The notes under the pieces are model-generated. The model was not told the origin of the DNA and made no database searches. It was given only the letters and a program-made list of their open reading frames with translations. Of a DNA stretch of 6,789 nucleotides, positions 1 to 6,131 are shown piece after piece. The stretch spans positions 1 to 6,789 of the forward strand of contig CAYGKP010000141.1 of the NCBI GenBank assembly GCA_964350605.1. Direction: 5' to 3'. Made by a program: the position numbers and the translations under genes. The DNA comes from CAYGKP01 sp964350605 (GTDB lineage Bacteria > Bacteroidota > Bacteroidia > Cytophagales > JAAEPT01). Numbering within the stretch: position 1 is the stretch's first letter; every line of letters begins with the position of its first letter.

Positions 1-2255
1 TCTCCGCGCTGCTGATCGCCCTGTTCCTGATCCCCGCGATGGCCCACGTACTCTTCGGCCTTCGGGTGCGCAAGGCACAGTGGCGCAACGTGTGGTACGG
101 CCTCCTGGCTGTCGCTGGCGGCATAACGGTGTTCTTCGTGCCTTGGTTGGGCATTGCGCTGCTGCTGCTCGCGGCGTTGGGCTTACTCGAGGCCCTTCGC
201 CCCGACTGGTTGGGGGGACGCGTTCATTTCTTGCGCGTGTTCCTAATCGCCGGGGTCATCATTCACTTGCTTGCTCGCACGTGGTTTCCGCTGGGTCCCT
301 CGGGTGGCTGGCTGGGCAACTTGCTCTTCGTGGGGTTCCTTTTGGGGGGCATCCTGGGGTTGTTCTGGTTACTTCGTCTGTACTACACCCGCATCCTGCG
401 GTGGTGTTTGGAACACAAGGCATTGTTCCTTTCCATTCCCTTGGCGCTCATCATCGGTGCAATTATGATCTGGCGGGGCTTCGATGGCACCTTCGGGTTT
501 CTGGCCCGCGGCTTCGATGCGGTGGGGGTGAACGTTCGGACCACCAGCGTCTGGTCGTCGATCAACCACACGTTCCCTGGCCTCTCCAAAGAATTCATGC
601 CGAGCCTCGACGAGGGGGCTTTTCTCTACATGCCCACTTCCATGCCCCATGCCGGGGTGGAGGAAACCCGCCGGGTGGTCCAGAAGCTCGACATGGCCAT
701 CCGCGCGATTCCCGAAGTGGATCAAGTGGTCGGCAAGGCCGGGCGGGCGCAGACGCCGCTCGACCCCGCGCCAATGAACATGTTCGAGATTGTGATCTCC
801 TACTTGCCCGAATATCGCAGCGACCCTGACGGCCACCGCCTGCGGTTCAAGTACGAGGACGATGCCTTCGTCCGCGATGCGAAGGGCGAGTTGGTCCCCG
901 ATCCTTCGGGTGAATACTTCCGCCAGTGGCGCGACCACATTCGTTCGCCGCAAGACATTTGGGACGAGGTGGCGCGGGTCACGCAGTTGCCCGGCGTAAC
1001 CTCCGCCCCCAAGTTGCAACCCATCGAGACACGCCTGATCATGCTGCAAACTGGCATGCGCGCCGACGTGGGGATCAAGGTCCACGGGCCCAACTTGGAG
1101 ACCATTGAATCCTTCGGGTTTGCCCTCGAATCAATTCTTAAGGACCTGCCTTCGGTCAATTCGGCCAGCGTTTACGCCGAGCGGGTGGAGGGCAAGCCGT
1201 ACCTCCACATCAACTGGAACCGTGAGGCCCTGGCTCGTTATGGCATCACCATCGAGCAGGCACAGATGAGTTTGCAGGTGGCCGTCGGTGGGGTGCCCTT
1301 GACCACGACTGTCGAGGGCCGCGAGCGTTTCCCGGTCCGCGTGCGCTATCCCCGCGAGTTGCGCGATAGCCCCGATGCACTTCGCCAAGTGCTGATCCCC
1401 GGCATGGGTGGCGTTCAGGTACCCGTGGGTCAACTTGCCGAGATCGAGTTCCTGCAAGGGCCGATGCTCATCCGCTCGGAGGACACCTTCCTGACCAGCT
1501 ACGTGACCTTTGAATCAAGCGAGGGGCTGTCCTCCGCCGACGCGGTGGCCCAGGCGCAGGAGGAAATCAACCGCCGCATTGCTGATGGTCGGCTTGTGGT
1601 AGCACCTGGCGTGAGCTACGAGGCCTCGGGCAACTACGAGAACCAAAAGCGCGCCGAGGCCCGCCTGGCGGTCATTGTGCCGATCTGTTTGGTGGTCATT
1701 TTCCTTCTTCTTTACCTGCAATTCCGCAAGGTCTCGACCAGCCTGATGGTATTCAGTGGCGTGGCCGTTGCCTTTGCAGGGGGCTTCTGGATGATCTGGC
1801 TTTACGGACAGGACGGCTTCCTGGACCTCACAATAGCGGGGCTCAACCTACGCGACCTTTTCCAGATCCACCCCATTCGCCTGAGCGTTGCGGTCTGGGT
1901 GGGCTTCATCGCCCTGTTCGGCATCGCGACCGACGATGGAGTGCTGATCGCCACCTACCTGGATCAGACCTTCAAAGCCAACAAGCCGACCGATAAGAAA
2001 TCGCTCCGCGCAGCGGTGGTCGAAGCGGGCAACCAACGCGTCCGCCCCGCTTTGATGACGAGTGCGACCACGATCCTTGCCCTCTTGCCAGTCCTGACTT
2101 CCACAGGTCGGGGCAGCGACGTGATGGTGCCGATGGCGATTCCCGCCTTCGGTGGCATGACCATCGAACTGATCACGCTCTTCGTGGTGCCCACACTCTA
2201 TTGCTGGGTCCACGAACGGGCCCTCAAAAAGACCCCACCGACCGATGAAAACTAA
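1..2255 (+). CDS. cusA: CusA-like Cu(I)/Ag(I) RND efflux pump, 5'-truncated by window edge
   Basis: Inner-membrane, proton-driven pump subunit of a heavy-metal RND tripartite exporter. The frame is open from base 3, so the ATG at 39 is internal (it lies in a TM helix ending IPAMAHVLFG) and the true start is upstream. About 750 residues are visible: the end of the first membrane half, a run of extra hydrophobic segments (nt 60-420), the second periplasmic porter region starting near EFMPSLDEG (nt 591), and the C-terminal TM helices. By eye alignment with E. coli CusA from memory, the methionines matching M573, M623 and M672 are all present (ATG at 630, 780 and 1041), which favours Cu/Ag over Zn/Co/Cd. 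The acidic residue matching E939 is Asp (1932-1934), in ATDDG. The relay lysine K984 appears to be Ala (2049-2051). Three insertions relative to E. coli suggest a long variant. Family is certain; metal choice is inferred. Its 3' end overlaps the channel gene, implying translational coupling. Confidence 0.93.
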   Translation, partial: SALLIALFLIPAMAHVLFGLRVRKAQWRNVWYGLLAVAGGITVFFVPWLGIALLLLAALGLLEALRPDWLGGRVHFLRVFLIAGVIIHLLARTWFPLGPSGGWLGNLLFVGFLLGGILGLFWLLRLYYTRILRWCLEHKALFLSIPLALIIGAIMIWRGFDGTFGFLARGFDAVGVNVRTTSVWSSINHTFPGLSKEFMPSLDEGAFLYMPTSMPHAGVEETRRVVQKLDMAIRAIPEVDQVVGKAGRAQTPLDPAPMNMFEIVISYLPEYRSDPDGHRLRFKYEDDAFVRDAKGELVPDPSGEYFRQWRDHIRSPQDIWDEVARVTQLPGVTSAPKLQPIETRLIMLQTGMRADVGIKVHGPNLETIESFGFALESILKDLPSVNSASVYAERVEGKPYLHINWNREALARYGITIEQAQMSLQVAVGGVPLTTTVEGRERFPVRVRYPRELRDSPDALRQVLIPGMGGVQVPVGQLAEIEFLQGPMLIRSEDTFLTSYVTFESSEGLSSADAVAQAQEEINRRIADGRLVVAPGVSYEASGNYENQKRAEARLAVIVPICLVVIFLLLYLQFRKVSTSLMVFSGVAVAFAGGFWMIWLYGQDGFLDLTIAGLNLRDLFQIHPIRLSVAVWVGFIALFGIATDDGVLIATYLDQTFKANKPTDKKSLRAAVVEAGNQRVRPALMTSATTILALLPVLTSTGRGSDVMVPMAIPAFGGMTIELITLFVVPTLYCWVHERALKKTPPTDEN

Positions 2256-3483
2256 GTTCACCCTCTTGCTCTGTCTTTGGGCCGTTGGGCTCGCAGCGCA
2301 GCCGCCCGCCGATTGGGTCGACCAAGCACTTCAGGCTCACCCCGAACTGCGCGTGATGGAAAGCCGCGTATCTGCTTCGGAGGCACGAGTCAACACCGTT
2401 GGCTACCTCCCGAACCCGCAACTGACTGTGTCGGGCGGGGTGTTGATGCAGCCTGTCGAAACGCGCACGGGTCCGCAGATGCTTCGCCTCTCGCTCTCGC
2501 AGATGTTCCCGTGGTTCGGTACCCTGGGTCTGGAACGCGACGTGCAAACCAAGCGAAGTGCCACCGAGCAGGCCCGCCTTGTCCAGCGGCGAAACGAAGT
2601 GGTGCTGCAAGTGCATCTGGGTTGGTATCGCCTGTTTGTGCGCCACCAAGAACAAGAGAAACTGGTCTCGACCTTGGCGTTGCTAGAAGAGTCGGAAGCC
2701 ATTGCCAGAGGCCGCTATGAGGCGGGGCTCGAACGCCTTTCGGCACTCTATCAACTGCGCCTGCAAATCGCGGAGGTCGAGACTCGGATCGAGGATGCGG
2801 GGCAAGCCATCCAAACCGAGAAGCGTCGCTTGGCCTTTCAACTGGGTCTGGATTCGTTGCCCACCTACCAGGTGCCCGACACCTTGACCTGGGCGAAGCC
2901 CGATTGGGCACAAGTCGATTGGTCGGCCAGTCCCGAGCGTGCGGTGATCAACCGCGAACAGCAAGTGGTCGAGCGCGAGCTGGAGATGGTCGGCAAACAG
3001 GGGAGTCCTTCGTTCATGCTGGGCTTCGATTACATCTTCGTGGCCGAACGTGAGAATATGAACTTCGCCGGCAACGGGCGCGATGCGTACATGCCAATGT
3101 TCGGGGTCAGCCTGCCGATTTGGCGCAAACAATACCGCGCCGCCCGCGAAAGCTATCGCATGGAACAGGAAGCCTTGCAACTGGCCGACAGCGCGGTGCT
3201 GGCAGATCTGGAGGTCACCACCATCGAATTGCAAGAAGACTACCAAGCTGCCGAGCGCGACCTGCGGCTGCTCAGCAAACAACTTCAGCTCACCGAGCAG
3301 ATGCTGACCGTCGCCCGCGAAGAATACGCGGCCAGTCGTCTGCCACTTGAAGAACTTCTCAGAATTGAATTGGAGCAGCTCGCACTGCGCCTCGCACAAG
3401 ACCGTGCCCTGGAAAAGGCCGCAGCTGCGACCGCTCGTTATCAAACACTACAAGGACATGAACTGGCAAAAACTGAAAACTAA
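2245..3483 (+). CDS. TolC-family outer membrane efflux protein (CusC/CzcC role)
   Basis: Outer-membrane channel expected to trimerise and dock with the RND pump and adaptor encoded on either side. The protein has 412 residues, a normal length for the family. It begins with a Sec signal peptide (MKTKF, then a Leu-rich core, with probable cleavage after GLAA near residue 18). There is no plausible lipobox, unlike lipidated E. coli CusC. Two outer-membrane-efflux repeats follow, roughly residues 25-205 and 215-405. Each has long charged, heptad-like helices rich in Glu, Gln, Arg and Leu. Visible landmarks are the NPQLTVSGG strand near residue 56, FPWFG at 88-92 and LPIWRKQYRA starting at 290, a pattern I associate with CusC-like channels. 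The ATG lies 11 bp inside the end of the pump gene, and the adaptor gene begins before this one stops, so the three are probably one coupled transcript. The substrate is assigned only from its neighbours. Confidence 0.92.
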   Translation: MKTKFTLLLCLWAVGLAAQPPADWVDQALQAHPELRVMESRVSASEARVNTVGYLPNPQLTVSGGVLMQPVETRTGPQMLRLSLSQMFPWFGTLGLERDVQTKRSATEQARLVQRRNEVVLQVHLGWYRLFVRHQEQEKLVSTLALLEESEAIARGRYEAGLERLSALYQLRLQIAEVETRIEDAGQAIQTEKRRLAFQLGLDSLPTYQVPDTLTWAKPDWAQVDWSASPERAVINREQQVVERELEMVGKQGSPSFMLGFDYIFVAERENMNFAGNGRDAYMPMFGVSLPIWRKQYRAARESYRMEQEALQLADSAVLADLEVTTIELQEDYQAAERDLRLLSKQLQLTEQMLTVAREEYAASRLPLEELLRIELEQLALRLAQDRALEKAAAATARYQTLQGHELAKTEN

Positions 3484-5152
3484 TCCCTGGGTTCGTTATG
3501 GCGGCATCTTGCTGCTGGGCCTTTTGCTCGGCTACCTCTTCTTCGGTGGCGGAGAGAAAGAGGTCGATCCTGCTGAACACAACCATGCGACAGAAGGCAC
3601 CACCTGGACCTGTTCCATGCACCCCCAAATCCGCCAGGACAAACCCGGTCAATGCCCCATCTGTGGCATGGATTTGATCCCCCTGGCCAAGGACGGCGGC
3701 GCGATGAGCGACGACATTGTACTCAGCTTGGATGCAGTCAAATTGAGCGGCATTCAGACCTCACCGGTGGCCCGCGGGAACCTGGGTCAGTCCATTCGCC
3801 TGACCGGGAAGGTTGTGGCCGACGAGCGCAAGCTGACCAGTCAAACCGCCCACTTCCCCGGGCGCATTGAACGCCTGCTGGTCTCGTTCGAAGGCGAACA
3901 GGTGCGAGCTGGTCAGGTTGTCGCTGAGATGTATTCGCCCGAGCTCGTGGCGGCCCAGCGCGAACTGCTGGAGACCGCCAAGTACAAGGACTCGCAGCCT
4001 GCGCTGTACGAAGCGGCGCGGCGCAAGCTCCTGCGCTGGAAACTGAGTGAGACACAGATTAACCGCATCGTCGAACGCGGCGAGGTCAGCGAACGCTTGC
4101 CTGTCCATGCCGATGTGAGTGGCGTGGTAACCTCGCGCCAAGTGGCACGGATGGACCATGTCACCGAAGGCCAGGTGCTCTTCGAGATCGCCGACCTATC
4201 GACCGTCTGGGTGGAGTTTGATGCCTACGAACAGGACCTTTCCGCACTACGTGTCGGTCAACCGATTCGCTTCAGTGTGGCAGGGGTGCAATCCGACAGC
4301 TTTGCAGCCAACATTCAATACATCGACCCGGTCCTCGATCCCTTGACCCGCACGGCCAATGTGCGCGTTACGCTGGCCAATCGCGGTGGGAAGCTGCGCC
4401 CCGGCATGTTTGCCACCGGGGTGGTCCAGGCCCGGCCTGTCAGCCAGGACGACGGCTTGCTTGTGCCCCGTTCGGCGGTGCTGTGGACGGGGACGCGATC
4501 GGTCGTGTACGTAGAGGTAGAGAATCAACCCGAGCCAACCTACCGCTTGCGCGAGATTGATCTGGGCCCGGTAGTTGGCGCCTTTTATCGCGTGGACAAT
4601 GGCCTGAGTGAAGGAGAGCGTGTGGTGTCGAACGGGGCCTTTACCGTCGATGCGGCGGCGCAATTGCAGCAGAAGCCTTCGATGATGAACCCCGAAAGCA
4701 CCGCGCCGACGACTTCGTTGCCGACTCCAGCCCAGATTTCCGGCAAGGCACCCGCCAACCTTTCGGACATTCTATTGGCCTACGATGCCGTGAAGGAAGC
4801 TTTGATCGCCTCGGATGCTAGCCGAGCGGCAGCAGCAGCGGAGAAGCTCATGGCTACCGTTCATAAGGCACCTTCGGGCACCATCCCCAGCAGTTGGCAC
4901 AAGCTGATTGGTCAAATCAGTGGCAGCAAAGACTTGGCGGCCCAGCGTGAAGCCTTTGCACAGCTATCGGTCGATTTGATCGCCCTTGTCCAAAAACATG
5001 GCAGCAAAAACACGCTCTATGTGGCCCACTGTCCGATGGCCTTCGATGACCGTGGGGCCGATTGGCTCAGCCGCACTGCTCAGATATCCAACCCTTACTA
5101 TGGCGAGGCCATGCTGCGCTGTGGCGAAGTGCTCGACACCTTGAAACCCTAA
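3458..5152 (+). CDS. cusB: CusB-like periplasmic adaptor with N-terminal HMBD and C-terminal DUF3347
   Basis: Membrane-fusion protein linking the RND pump to the outer-membrane channel; 564 residues from this start. An in-frame ATG at 3347 would add 37 polar residues and overlap the channel gene by 137 bp. I chose 3458 because it puts a hydrophobic anchor at residues 15-29 next to the N-terminus. AAGGA at 3452-3456 is only one base from this ATG, so it is a doubtful ribosome site. Order: anchor; HMBD at about 48-75 with C52, M54, H55, C66, C69 and M71 (CSMHP and CPICGMDLIP); HlyD-type lipoyl/hairpin/barrel core at about 85-400; Pro/Ser/Thr-rich linker at about 404-432; DUF3347 at 433-564 with HCPM at 524-527 and C555 in MLRCG. 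E. coli CusB lacks both end domains. They probably receive or hand over Cu(I)/Ag(I), which is inference from the Cys/His/Met ligand sets. Confidence 0.93.
   Translation: MNWQKLKTNPWVRYGGILLLGLLLGYLFFGGGEKEVDPAEHNHATEGTTWTCSMHPQIRQDKPGQCPICGMDLIPLAKDGGAMSDDIVLSLDAVKLSGIQTSPVARGNLGQSIRLTGKVVADERKLTSQTAHFPGRIERLLVSFEGEQVRAGQVVAEMYSPELVAAQRELLETAKYKDSQPALYEAARRKLLRWKLSETQINRIVERGEVSERLPVHADVSGVVTSRQVARMDHVTEGQVLFEIADLSTVWVEFDAYEQDLSALRVGQPIRFSVAGVQSDSFAANIQYIDPVLDPLTRTANVRVTLANRGGKLRPGMFATGVVQARPVSQDDGLLVPRSAVLWTGTRSVVYVEVENQPEPTYRLREIDLGPVVGAFYRVDNGLSEGERVVSNGAFTVDAAAQLQQKPSMMNPESTAPTTSLPTPAQISGKAPANLSDILLAYDAVKEALIASDASRAAAAAEKLMATVHKAPSGTIPSSWHKLIGQISGSKDLAAQREAFAQLSVDLIALVQKHGSKNTLYVAHCPMAFDDRGADWLSRTAQISNPYYGEAMLRCGEVLDTLKP
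5027..5125 (+). repeat. DUF3347 core, copy 1 (inside cusB)
   Basis: Codons 524-556 of the adaptor, running from HCPM to RCG. They align without gaps to 5595-5693 in the next gene. My hand count gives 26 of 33 residues and 75 of 99 bases identical. The longest shared exact run is 17 bases (5030-5046 matching 5598-5614). Confidence 0.85.
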
Positions 5153-5192
5153 CAATCCGTTCCCTTATCTTTTATCAACCCATCATTCGATC

Positions 5193-5720
5193 ATGACACA
5201 CACACTTCCTTTCCTTCTTCTCTCAGGACTGATGGCTTGCTCCTCGCCCGAGTTGCCCCAGTCCACAGAAACAGTCACTCAATCACAAGCGATAGGTAAC
5301 GATGACCTAAGCGCAGTCTACAAGGCCTACCTCGACCTCAAGGATGCGCTTGTTGCGACCGATGGAAAAACGGCACAGGCCAAGGCTCAAGTGCTCTTCG
5401 AGGCATTGGAAGATGTGCCCGTCGACTATAGCGCCGTTTGGACCCAGCAGATGGGTGAGCTAGTCGGTCAAGCCGAAGCCATCGCGGGCACCAAAGACAT
5501 AAAGACCCAACGGGCCGCTTTCGACAAACTGAGCGCAGGGATGATTGTGCTGGCCGAAGCACACCCAGTTGAAGACCTGGACCTCTACCAGCAACATTGT
5601 CCGATGGCCTTCGACAACCGCGGGGCCGATTGGCTGAGTGGTCAGAAGCAAATCGCCAACCCTTACTACGGCGACATGATGCTGCGTTGCGGCTCGCTCA
5701 AAGGTCAACTGAGCGACTAG
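5193..5720 (+). CDS. DUF3347-domain lipoprotein, putative periplasmic copper-binding protein
   Basis: Encodes 175 residues. The N-terminus is a short lipoprotein signal peptide with lipobox LMAC and lipidated Cys at residue 16, so the product should sit membrane-anchored in the periplasm. After a Ser/Thr/Gln linker, nearly all the rest (about residues 38-175) is one DUF3347 domain. It has predicted helices (LSAVYKAYLDLKDAL, KTQRAAFDKLS), then HCPM at 135-138, NPYYG, and C166 in MLRCG. The Cys-to-Cys spacing of 30 equals that in the adaptor's C-terminal domain, to which the final third is closely similar. DUF3347 has no established reaction that I know of. The conserved His/Cys/Met set and the copper-export setting suggest metal binding or transfer, perhaps a functional stand-in for CusF. 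It lies 40 nt after cusB with no terminator between them, so co-transcription is likely. Confidence 0.88.
   Translation: MTHTLPFLLLSGLMACSSPELPQSTETVTQSQAIGNDDLSAVYKAYLDLKDALVATDGKTAQAKAQVLFEALEDVPVDYSAVWTQQMGELVGQAEAIAGTKDIKTQRAAFDKLSAGMIVLAEAHPVEDLDLYQQHCPMAFDNRGADWLSGQKQIANPYYGDMMLRCGSLKGQLSD
5595..5693 (+). repeat. DUF3347 core, copy 2 (free lipoprotein)
   Basis: Codons 135-167 of the lipoprotein, the gapless counterpart of 5027-5125 in cusB. Ten of the 26 identical residues use different codons in the two copies. This points to an old duplication kept by selection on the protein and not to a recent copy or gene conversion. Confidence 0.85.
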
Positions 5721-5757
5721 TTATCGCCTTCATTTTTACTTATTAATCCAAATCAAC

Positions 5758-6030
5758 ATGAAAAAGACAATCTCAACACTCGTCATCGGAGCCACTTTTC
5801 TGACAGGAACCTTTCTTATAACCACTGGCTGCGAGAGCAAAGAAGCTCCCGAGACCCACGAGCACATGGAAGGAGGAATGCACAGCCAAGATGGACCTCA
5901 TTCGGATGCAGATCATGACCACTACAATTGTCCTATGCATCCCGAGGTGACAGGTGCGAAAGGCGACAACTGCTCGAAATGCGGGATGACCCTTGAGCCG
6001 ATGAGTGAGGAAGAAATGATGAATCAGTAA
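5758..6030 (+). CDS. Small HMBD lipoprotein with His/Met-rich linker, putative metal-binding protein
   Basis: Encodes 90 residues. MKKT begins a signal peptide with a hydrophobic core at about 7-21 and a probable lipobox TTGC, Cys at residue 25 (Thr at -3 is less usual than Leu). Next comes a linker rich in His, Met and acidic residues (H34, H36, M37, M41, H42, H48, H53, H55). It ends in a heavy-metal-binding domain at about 56-82: C58, M60, H61, C72, C75 and M77, in the pattern CPMHPEV followed by CSKCGMTLEPM. This is the same fold family as the N-terminal HMBD of the adaptor (CSMHP and CPICGMDLIP). It probably binds Cu(I)/Ag(I) at a periplasmic membrane face, as a buffer or donor to the pump; this is inferred. 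The gene follows the DUF3347 lipoprotein after 37 nt and precedes a strong terminator, so it is likely the last gene of that transcript. Confidence 0.88.
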   Translation: MKKTISTLVIGATFLTGTFLITTGCESKEAPETHEHMEGGMHSQDGPHSDADHDHYNCPMHPEVTGAKGDNCSKCGMTLEPMSEEEMMNQ

Positions 6031-6062
6031 GGTCACCAACACGAGTAGCCCTTTTCATTTCC

Positions 6063-6110
6063 GCCGCCCTGCTTCAATCAACCAAGGAGTAAGCAGGGCG
6101 GCTTTTTTTT
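6063..6110 (+). terminator. Rho-independent terminator after the HMBD lipoprotein gene
   Basis: A perfect 12-bp stem, GCCGCCCTGCTT (6063-6074) with AAGCAGGGCGGC (6091-6102), encloses a 16-nt loop and is followed directly by eight T residues (6103-6110). It starts 32 nt after the stop at 6030. The P-type ATPase start lies only 21 nt past the T run, so the hairpin separates the two transcription units or throttles read-through into the ATPase gene. Confidence 0.92.
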
Positions 6111-6131
6111 CATCTACTAGTCCACCGAACA

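Noticed and set aside
39..41. ATG at 39 as the start of the RND pump gene
   Set aside because: The frame is open upstream to the window edge and encodes the continuation of a TM helix (SALLIALFLIPAM). The gene simply begins outside the window.
2390..2911. Minus-strand open frames, the longest ones opposite the channel, adaptor and pump genes
   Set aside because: They are rich in Arg, Pro, Ala and His with no recognisable domain and lie wholly opposite well-supported genes; they are expected by chance in GC-rich coding DNA.
3347..3457. Upstream in-frame ATG for the adaptor gene
   Set aside because: It would put 37 polar residues before the membrane anchor and overlap the channel gene by 137 bp; the extension looks like an out-of-frame reading of the channel's conserved C-terminus.
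5141..5173. Possible Bacteroidota-type promoter before the DUF3347 lipoprotein (TTG at 5141, TATCTTTT at 5166, 22-nt spacing)
   Set aside because: The -7 element lacks the final G of TAnnTTTG, the TTG is within coding sequence, and such short matches arise by chance; not strong enough to annotate.
5030..5614. The 17-base direct repeat considered as a mobile-element or recombination repeat
   Set aside because: It is explained by the duplicated DUF3347 coding sequence; there are no terminal inverted repeats, target duplications or transposase.
5721..5757. Gap between the two lipoprotein genes examined for promoter, terminator or small RNA
   Set aside because: Only an A/T-rich spacer with a short T run and no hairpin or promoter-like pair.
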